A stretch of DNA of 64,000 nucleotides, taken from the NCBI RefSeq assembly GCF_040744945.1, contig NZ_CP160453.1:5642001-5706000 (forward strand), in the 5' to 3' direction. The position numbers and the translations under genes were made by a program. Shown in pieces: positions 6,826-15,696 of the stretch; position 1 is the first letter of the stretch; each line of letters begins with the position of its first letter. The notes beneath the pieces were generated by a model that was not told the origin of the DNA, did not search any database, and was given only the letters and a program-made list of their open reading frames with translations. This stretch comes from Saccharothrix sp. HUAS TT1 (GTDB taxonomy: Bacteria; Actinomycetota; Actinomycetes; Mycobacteriales; Pseudonocardiaceae).

Positions 6826-9099
6826 GTGGACCCGATCAAACCCGCCAAGGTAGTGAAGGAAGCGCTCGAGAAGGCGGTGGAGAAGGTCGCCGACCTGGTC
6901 ACGCCACCGGTCCCGGGCACGCCGGGCAGCGCGCCGCCGCCGCTGGACCCGCCGGACGAGCCGCAGGGCCCGCTGCCCCGCAAGCCCGACCAGGCTTCGC
7001 CCCAGACCCGCACCGCGACCGGCGCGGAGACCGGCGCCCCGGCCGACGCGCGGGAGCAGCAGGGCGAGTTCCTGACCACGTCGACCGGTTCGCGCCTCTA
7101 CGACACCGACCACTCGCTCAAGGCAGGGGCCCGCGGTCCGACACTGCTGCAGGACCACCACCTGCGCGAGAAGATCACCCACTTCGACCACGAGCGCATC
7201 CCCGAGCGGGTGGTCCACGCGCGCGGCGCGGCCGTGCACGGCGTGTTCGTCGGCTACGGCAACGCCGAGAACGTGTGCAAGGCCGCCTTCCTGCAAGAAG
7301 GCGTGACCACGCCGGTGTTCACCCGGTTCTCGACCGTGGTGGGCTCGCGCGGCTCGGCGGACACGGTGCGCGACACCCGCGGTTTCTCGACGAAGTTCTA
7401 CACGTCCGAGGGAAACTTCGACCTGGTCGCGAACAACATCCCGGTGTTCTTCATCCAGGACGGCATCAAGTTCCCGGACATCATCCACGCCGCCAAGCCG
7501 CACCCGGACCGCGAAATCCCGCAGGCGCAGAGCGCGCACGACACCTTCTGGGACTTCGTCTCCACCCACACCGAGGCCACGCACCACGTGATGTGGCACA
7601 TGTCCGACCGCGGCGTGCCGCGCTCGTACCGGACCATGGAGGGCTTCGGCGTCCACACGTTCCGGCTGATCAACGCCGAGGGCGGGACTTCGCTGGCCAA
7701 GTTCCACTGGAAGCCGAAGCTGGGCGTGCACTCCCTGCTGTGGGAGGAGGCGCAGATGATCGCGGGCGTCGACCCCGACTTCCACCGCCGCGACCTGTTC
7801 GACGCGATCGAGTCCGGCGCGTTCCCGCAGTGGGAGCTGGGCATCCAGGTCTTCCCGGACACCCCGGAGCAGACCTTCGAGGGCATCGACCTGCTCGACT
7901 CGACCAAGATCGTGCCCGAGGAGCTGGCGCCGGTCCAGCCGATCGGCATGCTCACGCTCAACCGCAACACCACCAACTACTTCGCCGAGACCGAGCAGGT
8001 CGCCTTCCACGTCGGCCACCTGCCCCCGGGCATCGACGTGACCGACGACCCGCTGCTGCACGCGCGGCTGTTCTCCTACATCGACACCCAGCTGAGCAGG
8101 CTCGGCGGCCCGAACTTCAACCAGATCCCGATCAACCGGCCGCACGCCCCGGTCAACGACATGCTGCGCGACGGCTTCCACCAGCACGCCGTGCACAGCG
8201 GTGTGGCGCCGTACAAGCCGAACACGCTGGACGGCGGCTGCCCGTTCATGGCGGGCGTGGCGACCGGCGCGTACGTGGAGTTCCCGCAGGCGGTCGCGGA
8301 CTCGGTGAAGGAGCGCCGCGCGCCGGCCTCGTTCGCCGACCACTACTCCCAGCCCCGGATGTTCTACCGGAGCCTGAGCCCGGTGGAGAAGGAGCACCTG
8401 GTGCGGGCGTTCACCTTCGAGCTGGGCAAGTGCTACGAGCAGGCGATCAAGGAGCGCGAGCTGCGCGTGCTGGCCAACGTGGACGCCGAGCTGTGCGCCC
8501 TGGTGGCGGCAGGTCTCGGGCTGCCCGCGCCGGAGGCGACCGTGCCGGACACCGTCGACCTCGCGCCCAGCCCGGCGGTGTCGCAGGTCGGGCAGGTGTG
8601 GCCGACGGACGGCCGGCTGATCGGCATCGTCGTGGACGCGAACGACCCGGCGAGCCTGGACGGCCTGCACACGCTGCGCCAGACGATCATGGCGGCCGGG
8701 ATGGTGCCGCTGCTGATCGCCGCGCGCGGCGGGCTGCTGGAGGACGGGCTGATGGCCCAGCGGACGTTCCTCACCGCCCGGTCGGTGGAGTTCGACGCGC
8801 TGCTGCTGGCCGCCGCGCCGCCGCCCGGCCCGGACGCGCTGCCCAACCGCGACGCCAAGGCGGGCGCGCCGTCCGCCACCGTCGACCCGCGCGTGGTGCT
8901 GATGGTCCAGGAGTGCTACCGGCACGCCAAGGCGATCGGCGTGTGGGGCACCGGTGAGGCCGCCCTGGTCGAGGCCGGGTGCTCGGTCGGCGACCTGGGC
9001 ATCGTCGTCGGCGACAGCCCGGCGGACGTGTTCACCGAGGTCCAGACCCTCCTCACCACGCACCGCGTGTGGGACCGGTTCCCGGTGTCGATCGTCTGA
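6826..9099 (+). CDS. katE: Large-subunit (clade 2) monofunctional catalase
   Basis: Haem catalase (2 H2O2 to O2 and water) of 757 residues, the long type. A Pro-rich N-terminal arm (about 1-80) precedes the catalase core: distal His131 in RVVHARGAAVHGVF, the Asn pair 203-204 in LVANNIPVFF, and the proximal Tyr in RLFSYIDTQLSRLG. After about residue 600 comes the class-I amidotransferase/DJ-1-like domain (LIGIVVDANDPASLDGLHTLRQ) typical of KatE/HPII. The GTG at 6826 follows GAGGAGGAG at 6814-6822. Monocistronic, cytoplasmic, probably a stress or stationary-phase enzyme. The arm begins with an amphipathic Lys/Glu helix. Confidence 0.95.
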   Translation: MDPIKPAKVVKEALEKAVEKVADLVTPPVPGTPGSAPPPLDPPDEPQGPLPRKPDQASPQTRTATGAETGAPADAREQQGEFLTTSTGSRLYDTDHSLKAGARGPTLLQDHHLREKITHFDHERIPERVVHARGAAVHGVFVGYGNAENVCKAAFLQEGVTTPVFTRFSTVVGSRGSADTVRDTRGFSTKFYTSEGNFDLVANNIPVFFIQDGIKFPDIIHAAKPHPDREIPQAQSAHDTFWDFVSTHTEATHHVMWHMSDRGVPRSYRTMEGFGVHTFRLINAEGGTSLAKFHWKPKLGVHSLLWEEAQMIAGVDPDFHRRDLFDAIESGAFPQWELGIQVFPDTPEQTFEGIDLLDSTKIVPEELAPVQPIGMLTLNRNTTNYFAETEQVAFHVGHLPPGIDVTDDPLLHARLFSYIDTQLSRLGGPNFNQIPINRPHAPVNDMLRDGFHQHAVHSGVAPYKPNTLDGGCPFMAGVATGAYVEFPQAVADSVKERRAPASFADHYSQPRMFYRSLSPVEKEHLVRAFTFELGKCYEQAIKERELRVLANVDAELCALVAAGLGLPAPEATVPDTVDLAPSPAVSQVGQVWPTDGRLIGIVVDANDPASLDGLHTLRQTIMAAGMVPLLIAARGGLLEDGLMAQRTFLTARSVEFDALLLAAAPPPGPDALPNRDAKAGAPSATVDPRVVLMVQECYRHAKAIGVWGTGEAALVEAGCSVGDLGIVVGDSPADVFTEVQTLLTTHRVWDRFPVSIV

Positions 9100-9114
9100 C
9101 GCCGCTCGTGACGG

Positions 9115-9142
9115 CTGGCCCCAGGGGCGACCCCGGGGTCAG
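9115..9142. terminator. Probable bidirectional terminator hairpin
   Basis: CTGGCCCC at 9115-9122 can pair with GGGGTCAG at 9135-9142 (7 of 8), with an alternative inner palindrome GACCCCGGGGTC. It lies between the convergent catalase and NTPase stops and overlaps the NTPase stop. No U-tract follows, as is usual in this GC range. Confidence 0.5.
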
Positions 9143-12100
9143 CTCTCGCGTGCCAGCAGGGCGGTGAGCCTGGGGTCGTCGCGCACCGGGTCGAGGCGGG
9201 CTTCGACCGCCACCTGCCACCGGCGCACGTCGGGCGTCTTCGACGTGGTCCGCCACCACCGGGCGAGGCGGCCGATCGCCCGGTGCGCGTCACCGCTCAC
9301 CGCGTACAGGACGGCCAGCTCGTAGTGCGGGCGCGGGTCGCCCGGCCACGTCCGCAGGTAGGTGAGGTACCGCTCCTCCGCTTCCGCGCGCAGCGCGTCG
9401 GAGCCGTGGACGATCGCACCGACCGCGAGGACCCAGGCGGTGTCGAGGGAGTGCGGCAGGTCGGCGGGGAAGCTCCGGCAGAGCGCCAACGCCTCGTCGC
9501 ACGCGACGGCCGCCCCCTCGCGATCACCTTTGTCGCACAACAGGTCCGCCTGCACGGCCAACGCCACGGCGAGCGCGCGCAGGAGGCGCGTGTCGCCCGG
9601 CAACGCCGCCAAGGCGTCCCGGATCGCCTCCACGGCCTCCCCGCTGCGATCAGCGTCGCTGACCAGGTTCGCGTGGTCGTGCGACGCGAACGCGAGGTGG
9701 TAGAGGGTGGCCGGGTGGCCGGGCCGCCGTTCGAGGCTGGTCCGGAACCACGTCACGGCTTGCTCGTAGTGGTGCGCGGAGGCTTCCGGGTCGGTGTTCC
9801 ACAGCCGGGACGCCTGGAGCGCCGACACCGTGCCGACCGCGTGCGCCGCCTCGGCGTCGTCGGGCCGGTGGAGGAGGTGGCGGTGGAACAGGGCGAGCGC
9901 CGCACGGGTCGCGGGATCGTGGTCGGCGGTCTCGGCCTCCGCCAGGAGCGCGAGGGTCCGGGCCGCGTCGCTCGACGTCCGGACGTCGTCGGGGTGCCGA
10001 TCCGGCAACGCCACCAGCAGCGACGTCGCCTCCGCTCGCAACCGGGCCGCGCGCTCGGGGTCCACCTGACCGCGCAACGCGTGCGCGTGGCGGGTCAGGA
10101 TCACCCCGAGCGCGTGCGCCTTGCGCGGGTCGTCGGGGTCCGACGCGGACGACCGGCGCGCGTTCGCCTCCAGCTCCTCCCACCGGGCCAGGGCCTCGGG
10201 TGACTGGCTGTCGCGGTCCGCGAACGCGACCCGGTAGGTCTCGGCGATCAGGTCGTCCAACACGGTCGGGTCGTCGGCGACCAGCACCCGGTAGTGCTCG
10301 GCGGCCTCCCGCGCCGCCGCCACGGCGTCGGGTCGGCCGAGTCGGCGCAGGATCCCGGCCCGGGTGGACTGGAGGTCGGCCAGGAAGCGCCGCGAGGAGG
10401 CACGGCCCTCACGGGCCAGGGCGTCCCGGTGCAGGGAGAGCGGTTCGTCGAACAGGGCGAGAGTGGCGGCCGGGTCCTCCGCGGCGACCAGGTCGGCCTG
10501 CCTCGCCAGCACCACGCCGAGCAGGTCCCGCGCCCACACGTCGTCGGGTCGGAGGGTGAGCTGCTCCCGGTGCACCTCGACCAAGCGGGCGTGCACGGTG
10601 TCGAGCGCCGTCGAGGCGTGCGGCAGCAGCGAGGTCTGCGACGCGAGAGCGCCGGCCAGCTCGTCCAGGACGCGGTAGCGGTCGTCGCCGTCGACGCGGC
10701 TGAGGCACAGCTCGTACCGGTTCGCGGCACGGACGTGCAACGCCAGCGCGCGTTCGGGGTCGTCCGGTCGCACGAGCCCCGCCAACGCGGTGTCCGCCTC
10801 GGCGAGCTGCCGCACCAGGGGCACGACGAGCAGCGCTCGGGTCCGCTCGACGTGCCGGTCCACCTGCTCGCGCAGCTCCAGCGCCCGCGGCACGTCGCCC
10901 GCCGCGACCGCCGCGCCGAAGTCGGCCAGCAGCCGCCGTCGGGTGGTGGTCACGCCGAGGTCCGCCCACGCGCGCAGCGGTTCCCGCCACGACATCCCGG
11001 CGCACCGGGGGCACGCGGGCAGACCCTCGGCCTGCGCCGGGGCGAGCCGGACGCGCCACCGCCTGCCGCACCGCGCCTCCGTGAAACCCCGGTCCACGAC
11101 CGGACCCTCCGGGTGGAACGGGAGCTTGTGCACGTGGCCGTCGCCGTGCTCGGTCGGCTCGGCGTCCCGTTCGGCGCGGAAGCCGTACATCCAGGCGCAC
11201 CGCTCGCCGTAGTCGCCGGTCCACCCGTCCCACTCCGCCAGCTCACGGCCTTCCATCGCCCGGCTCTCCCCGCCGTCCACCCGGGCGTTGACACCGGTCG
11301 GGTGCAGGCGGTGGACGGTCACCGAGCGGGACCCGTCGGCGCGGCGCCGCATCGAGATCCAGGTGTTCGTCCCCAGGCACAGCAGGTCGCCACCCTCCAC
11401 CAGACCGGCGGTGACGGTCAGCTCGGCGTGCATCAGGCCGCGTTCGTCGGTCACCGGCCGCTCGGGCGGCGGGAGGCGCAGGAAGTCGAAGAAGTCGGAG
11501 AGGACCGCGGCCATCGACTCGCGGCGCAGCCGGCACAGCACCTCCGCGGTGAGGGCGTGCAGGACGAACGCGTCGTCCCGCACCGCGACGAGCCCGTGCC
11601 GGGCCAGCACGACCTCCGCCGTCGACACCAGCACCGCGCCGACCGGGCCGGGGAAGCGGTGGGCCAGGAACGCGCGGCCGACCGAGCGGGGCACCAGTCC
11701 CTCGACCGCGATCCAGAGCAGGGTGTCCAGCACCGCGGTCACGTCGCCCAGCGCGGCGAACCCGGCGAGCATCGCGCGGTAGACCGGGGTCAGGCCCCGG
11801 TCGGTGGTCGCGTCGATGGCGTCCAGCGCCCGACCGGTGTCCTGCTCCAAGCCGTCCAGCACGGTGCCCGCGTCGAGGGCCGCGCCGCGCAGGTACCGGC
11901 AGACGTGGCCGATCACCAGGGGACGGCCGCCGGTGAGCCGCGCCAGCCGGGCGGTGTGCTCGTCGCCCAGGTCGGGCAGCAGGACGCGCACGGCCCGCTC
12001 GGCGTCCTCGGGGTCGAGGTTGCCGACGACCAGTTCGGGCACGCCCTCCGGGCCCGCGGTCCGGCTGGTCACCACGACGGGCACGCGCGACCCCTCAAGA

Positions 12101-12858
12101 CCCAGGGCCGAGACGGCGGCGGGGGAGTCGGCGTCGTCCAGGATCACCAGGCCGGTGGAACCGCCCTCGGCGAGCCCCCGCCGGAACAGCTCCCAGCGCG
12201 CCGCGCCGTCCACGTGCGGCTCGCCCACCGCCCGCAGCAGGTCCTCGTCCGTCACGCGCGAGTTGCCCAGGCGGATGCGGACCACGGGGTGCGCGAGGCG
12301 TTCGGCGAGCTGGTCGGCGAGCACCGTCTTGCCGGTGCCCGGCTCACCGCGGACCCACAGCAGCCGGGCACCGTCCCCGATCAGCGCGAGACCCCGCTCG
12401 ACCAGGGCCGGGCGGTCGACCAGGTGGACGGCGGCGTCGCGGCGCAGCTCGGTCAGCGTGGCGCCGGAGACCAGGCCGACCACGGCCGCCGCCAGCGACT
12501 CCACCAGGCGGCGGGTGTACTGCGGCGCCTGCCGGAACGTGCTGGGCGCGGGCGTCGGGGTGAACCGCGCCGCGGCCGCGTCCTGGCGGTAGGACAGGTT
12601 CCGGCCGAACGTGTCGGCCAGGCCGAAGAGGTCGTCCACCGCGGGGCGCAGCTCCGCGGGCGCGACCTGCTTGCCCGCCGCGACGACCAGCCGCCGCACC
12701 GGGGCGGGGCGGTCGGCGGGCACGTCGTAGACCCGCCTGGCCGCGCTGGCGAGCGTCGGCAGCCGGGCCGCGAGGGTGCGTTCGCCCAGTTCGCCGAAAC
12801 CACGCCGGCGCAACACCCGGAGGTCGGCGGCGACATCGTCCAGCGAGACCAAGTCCAC
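9139..12858 (-). CDS. STAND-type P-loop NTPase with C-terminal TPR-like repeats
   Basis: 1239 residues. An N-terminal helical region (1-100) is followed by a P-loop module: Walker A GEPGTGKT (171-178), Walker B LVILDDAD (237-244), then sensor and helical lid segments (VVVTSRTAG, LARLTGGRPLVIGHVCRYL), the NB-ARC/STAND layout. A beta-rich middle (about 480-620) contains CGRRW and CPRCAG, a possible two-Cys-pair zinc site. From about 640 to the end there are TPR-like helical pairs (HYEQAVTWFRTSLERRPGHPATLYHLAF and similar). No HTH, TIR or nuclease domain is obvious. STAND proteins are ligand-triggered switches used in signalling and antiphage defence; its trigger and output are unknown. Monocistronic. 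Confidence 0.8.
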   Translation of the reverse strand: MDLVSLDDVAADLRVLRRRGFGELGERTLAARLPTLASAARRVYDVPADRPAPVRRLVVAAGKQVAPAELRPAVDDLFGLADTFGRNLSYRQDAAAARFTPTPAPSTFRQAPQYTRRLVESLAAAVVGLVSGATLTELRRDAAVHLVDRPALVERGLALIGDGARLLWVRGEPGTGKTVLADQLAERLAHPVVRIRLGNSRVTDEDLLRAVGEPHVDGAARWELFRRGLAEGGSTGLVILDDADSPAAVSALGLEGSRVPVVVTSRTAGPEGVPELVVGNLDPEDAERAVRVLLPDLGDEHTARLARLTGGRPLVIGHVCRYLRGAALDAGTVLDGLEQDTGRALDAIDATTDRGLTPVYRAMLAGFAALGDVTAVLDTLLWIAVEGLVPRSVGRAFLAHRFPGPVGAVLVSTAEVVLARHGLVAVRDDAFVLHALTAEVLCRLRRESMAAVLSDFFDFLRLPPPERPVTDERGLMHAELTVTAGLVEGGDLLCLGTNTWISMRRRADGSRSVTVHRLHPTGVNARVDGGESRAMEGRELAEWDGWTGDYGERCAWMYGFRAERDAEPTEHGDGHVHKLPFHPEGPVVDRGFTEARCGRRWRVRLAPAQAEGLPACPRCAGMSWREPLRAWADLGVTTTRRRLLADFGAAVAAGDVPRALELREQVDRHVERTRALLVVPLVRQLAEADTALAGLVRPDDPERALALHVRAANRYELCLSRVDGDDRYRVLDELAGALASQTSLLPHASTALDTVHARLVEVHREQLTLRPDDVWARDLLGVVLARQADLVAAEDPAATLALFDEPLSLHRDALAREGRASSRRFLADLQSTRAGILRRLGRPDAVAAAREAAEHYRVLVADDPTVLDDLIAETYRVAFADRDSQSPEALARWEELEANARRSSASDPDDPRKAHALGVILTRHAHALRGQVDPERAARLRAEATSLLVALPDRHPDDVRTSSDAARTLALLAEAETADHDPATRAALALFHRHLLHRPDDAEAAHAVGTVSALQASRLWNTDPEASAHHYEQAVTWFRTSLERRPGHPATLYHLAFASHDHANLVSDADRSGEAVEAIRDALAALPGDTRLLRALAVALAVQADLLCDKGDREGAAVACDEALALCRSFPADLPHSLDTAWVLAVGAIVHGSDALRAEAEERYLTYLRTWPGDPRPHYELAVLYAVSGDAHRAIGRLARWWRTTSKTPDVRRWQVAVEARLDPVRDDPRLTALLARES

Positions 12859-12970
12859 CTCCTGCGCGCCCGGTCAGGATGTCACGGATCGGTCAGCGGG
12901 CCGGCACCGCGCACCCCGGTCGCGCCGCACAGTCGGAGGCGACGGACGACGAGGTCGGGAAGGAACGCCG

Positions 12971-13171
12971 ATGACACCCAACCCACTGCTGGTGACGTTG
13001 TTGACCCTGGCCGCCATCCTGGGCGCGGCCACCGCGACCGCCCTCGCGGCGGGCGTGCTCAGCCGCCTGGCCGGCTCACCGCTGCCGGGCGCCGCGCTGA
13101 CGGCGGGCGCCGCGTTCGCCGGTGCGGCGGCCCTGCTGCTCAGCGTGGCGGTGGCCGTCGGGCTGCTGTGA
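12971..13171 (+). CDS. Small two-helix membrane protein
   Basis: 66 residues, almost entirely hydrophobic: one segment about 8-28 (VTLLTLAAILGAATATALAAG) and a second about 42-64 (LTAGAAFAGAAALLLSVAVA), joined by a short RLAGSPLPG loop. An AAGGA ribosome site lies 6 bases before the ATG. It is divergent from the NTPase gene (112-base gap) and is followed directly by a strong terminator. Function unknown; it could be a phage-shock or transport accessory peptide, but nothing shows this. Confidence 0.6.
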   Translation: MTPNPLLVTLLTLAAILGAATATALAAGVLSRLAGSPLPGAALTAGAAFAGAAALLLSVAVAVGLL

Positions 13172-13175
13172 GGGG

Positions 13176-13213
13176 CCGACCGGCCGCGGACGGCGAGGTC
13201 CGCGGCCGGTCGG
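13176..13213. terminator. Bidirectional terminator, 16-bp perfect stem
   Basis: CCGACCGGCCGCGGAC (13176-13191) pairs perfectly with GTCCGCGGCCGGTCGG (13198-13213) around the 6-nt loop GGCGAG. It lies between the convergent small membrane-protein gene and the dehydrogenase gene and would serve both. Confidence 0.85.
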
Positions 13214-13220
13214 GGGTGGG

Positions 13221-15512
13221 TCAGCAGAACAGGCAGAGCGAGTAGTTCGCCTGGTACGTCGTCGCGCTCGCCGGCGCGACGATGTTGTGCGTCTGCGCGC
13301 CGCCGTCGGACCAGCTGTTGTACTGGTACTTCAGGCCCAGCGGTCCGCCGGGCTGCGGGCTCGGCGCGCTGATCGAGTTGTTCGACCCGACGATCACCGT
13401 GCGGGTGAACGGCGTGGTCTGGGCCGCGCCGCCGACGCTGAGCTGCCGGCCGCTCGGGTTCGACGTGAACGTCAGCGCCACCGTCTTCGGGTCCAGCTTC
13501 GTCGTGGTGCTCTTGGTGCGCCCCGACGAGTCCGTGGCGGTCAGCGTCAGGTCGAGGTACGACGGGTACTCGTGGTCGGGCGCGATGAACGAGCCCGACG
13601 CCACGCCCGTCCAGTTCTGCACCACGTGCTCGTGGCACGAGCCGCTGGTAGCGCAGTGCTGGATGCTGAGCTTCCAGCTCAGCGCGGACGCGGGCAACGC
13701 GCCGTCCTGCGCGTCGGTGGCGTGGCCGGTGAACGGCACGTTCTGCCCCACCACCCAGTTCAGCGGCGCGACGGGCGTGTCGATCACCGGCACGGGGTCC
13801 TCCGCTACCGGTGTGCCGACCGTGACGGTGATCGCCGTGGTGCCCGACGCGCCGGACTGGTCGGTCACCCTGAGCCGGACCGTCACCGCGCCCTGCGTGG
13901 TGTACGTGCGGGTCGGGGTGGCGGAGGTGGAGTCGTCGTACTGGCCGTCGCCGTCCAGGTCCCACTCGTAGCCGAGCGTGTCACCGGGGTCCGGGTCGGT
14001 CGAGCCGGTGCCGCTGAACTGCACGGCCAGCGGCGCGGGCCCGGACTGCGGGGTGGCCGTGGCGACCGCGGTCGGGGCCTGGTTGCCGGTCGGGTAGCTC
14101 ACCCGGCGCAGCTGGCCCGCGCCCAGCGCGATGTAGAACAGGTCGCCGCCGGGACCGGTGGTGACCTGCACCGGGACGTTCACGCCGGTCACGAACGGCA
14201 CCAGCTTGGTCGGGTCGGGCTGGCCCGCGGTGGTCTGCATCGCCCAGATGCAGCCGCGCGAGCTGTCGGCGAAGAACAGCGCGCCGTCGTAGGCGGGCGG
14301 GTAGTTGCTGCCCGCCTCGAACGCGATGCCCGAGATGGACGACCCGCCGGTGGGGCACGGGTCGGTCGCGACGACCTTGGCCGAGTGGTTGTAGGCGTAG
14401 TACGGCGCGGTCTGGCCCGCGCCGGTGTACAGCGACTCGCACAGCGTCAGGTTCGCGCCGTCGTAACCGCCCTGGCGCGCGGAACCCTCGTAGCAGGGCC
14501 AGCCGAAGTTCTCCGCCGTGGCGTCGTTGACGTCGGCGATCCGGTTGATCTCCTCCCACACGTTCCAGCCGACGTCGCCCGCCCACAGCTCCTCGGTGCC
14601 GGGCCGGAAGGCGAAGCGGAACTGGTTGCGCAGGCCGTGCGCGATGACGCGCTGGGCGTTGGCGTCGGCGTTGCCCGCGAACGGGTTGCCGGCCAGGCCC
14701 GCGCCCGTGTCGGGGTCGATCCGGATGATCGAGCCGTCCAGGCTCACCGGCTCGCCCGCGGGTCGGCGGATCGACTGCGAGCGCAGCGCGCCGCCGCGCG
14801 CGGTGGGCGAGGTGAGGTTGGTGCCCGCCGGTGACGGCGGGTCGGCGCACGGGTTGCCGACCTGGCCGTAGTCGGTGAAGTTGAAGCTCGCGCCGTCACC
14901 GCCGCCGACGTAGAGGCCGCCGTCGGGGCCGAAGACGACCGTGCCGATGGAGTGGCTGGGGTACTGCTGGCACCAGTCGGTGACCAGCGGCTGCTCGGCG
15001 GTCATGGTGCCGCCGGCGCCCATGGTCAGCTTGGAGACCCGGCCGGTGACGACGCAGCCCTGGTCGGTGGCGCCGGGCGGGGTCGGGCACTGGTCGCCCC
15101 AGCGCGGGTGCGTGCCGCCGGGCACGGCGTCGTAGGTGTAGGTGACGTAGACGTACGGGCGGGTCGGGAACTGCGGGTCGACGGCCAGGCCGAGCAGGCC
15201 GCGGTCCCAGAAGTCCTGCGTCTGCGGGCGCAAGTCGGCGAACACGGTGGCGGTGGTGTCGGCGAGCGAGTCGAAGACCTTGACCAGGCCGCTCTTCTCG
15301 GCGATGAACACGCGGCCGTCCGGCGCGAACGAGACGGCGGTGGGGTTGCTGAGGCCGCCGATGGCGAGGGTGTCGGTGAACCCGGTCGGCACGGCGGCGG
15401 TGGCGGTCGGCGGGAGGGCCACCGCGGTGGCGGCGACCACGACCGCCGCGGCGGCCACGGCGGTCATGCGTCTGGCACGGGTGCGAAGTGGTGCGCGGCG
15501 GAGTAAGCGCAT
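13221..15512 (-). CDS. Secreted PQQ-type glucose/sorbosone dehydrogenase with PKD domain
   Basis: 763 residues. A signal peptide (about 1-39, RRAPLRTRARRM then an Ala/Val core ending ATA-AV) leads to a six-bladed glucose/sorbosone dehydrogenase-like propeller (about 45-435; FAPDGRVFIAEKSGLVKVF, GLLGLAVDPQFPTRPYVYVTYT, HGLRNQFRFAFRP, AGDVGWNVWEEIN). A PKD domain follows (about 440-535, YEWDLDGDGQYDD), then a C-terminal beta region (about 545-763). Propellers of this family oxidise aldoses with PQQ or a haem partner; whether PQQ is bound here cannot be told. Extracellular, perhaps acting on plant or fungal sugars. An internal ATG at residue 16 is a possible start. Confidence 0.87.
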   Translation of the reverse strand: MRLLRRAPLRTRARRMTAVAAAAVVVAATAVALPPTATAAVPTGFTDTLAIGGLSNPTAVSFAPDGRVFIAEKSGLVKVFDSLADTTATVFADLRPQTQDFWDRGLLGLAVDPQFPTRPYVYVTYTYDAVPGGTHPRWGDQCPTPPGATDQGCVVTGRVSKLTMGAGGTMTAEQPLVTDWCQQYPSHSIGTVVFGPDGGLYVGGGDGASFNFTDYGQVGNPCADPPSPAGTNLTSPTARGGALRSQSIRRPAGEPVSLDGSIIRIDPDTGAGLAGNPFAGNADANAQRVIAHGLRNQFRFAFRPGTEELWAGDVGWNVWEEINRIADVNDATAENFGWPCYEGSARQGGYDGANLTLCESLYTGAGQTAPYYAYNHSAKVVATDPCPTGGSSISGIAFEAGSNYPPAYDGALFFADSSRGCIWAMQTTAGQPDPTKLVPFVTGVNVPVQVTTGPGGDLFYIALGAGQLRRVSYPTGNQAPTAVATATPQSGPAPLAVQFSGTGSTDPDPGDTLGYEWDLDGDGQYDDSTSATPTRTYTTQGAVTVRLRVTDQSGASGTTAITVTVGTPVAEDPVPVIDTPVAPLNWVVGQNVPFTGHATDAQDGALPASALSWKLSIQHCATSGSCHEHVVQNWTGVASGSFIAPDHEYPSYLDLTLTATDSSGRTKSTTTKLDPKTVALTFTSNPSGRQLSVGGAAQTTPFTRTVIVGSNNSISAPSPQPGGPLGLKYQYNSWSDGGAQTHNIVAPASATTYQANYSLCLFC

Positions 15513-15644
15513 AGTCAGATTTGTCCCATCCGTGACACTTTTGGGCGAACACGGAAGGCTTACATGAAGATTGCTGACTACGCACTGCTTTGACGGACGC
15601 GGTGTGAGCTACTGCCCGGTCTCATACGAGCGGAGTATCGGCGA

Positions 15645-15681
15645 CCCCTATAAATCGGTGGAGAAGTGGTCTTTACAGGGG
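15645..15681. promoter_or_regulatory. Long inverted repeat in the 185-base gap before the dehydrogenase gene
   Basis: CCCCTATAAA (15645-15654) and TTTACAGGGG (15672-15681) are reverse complements at 9 of 10 positions with a 17-nt spacer. It lies 16 bases after the stop of the upstream transporter gene and about 130 bases before the dehydrogenase start. It could be an operator or part of a terminator; the rest of 15513-15696 shows no other clear element. Confidence 0.4.
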
Positions 15682-15696
15682 ATGCCGCTCCGGCGT

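Noticed and set aside
6283..9063. 926-codon minus-strand frame opposite the catalase gene
   Set aside because: Low-complexity Arg/His/Val-rich translation without any domain; it is the mirror of the strongly coding catalase gene.
10294..13245. 983-codon plus-strand frame opposite the NTPase gene
   Set aside because: No motif, Arg/Gly/Gln-rich, and the opposite strand has clear Walker motifs and TPR-like repeats.
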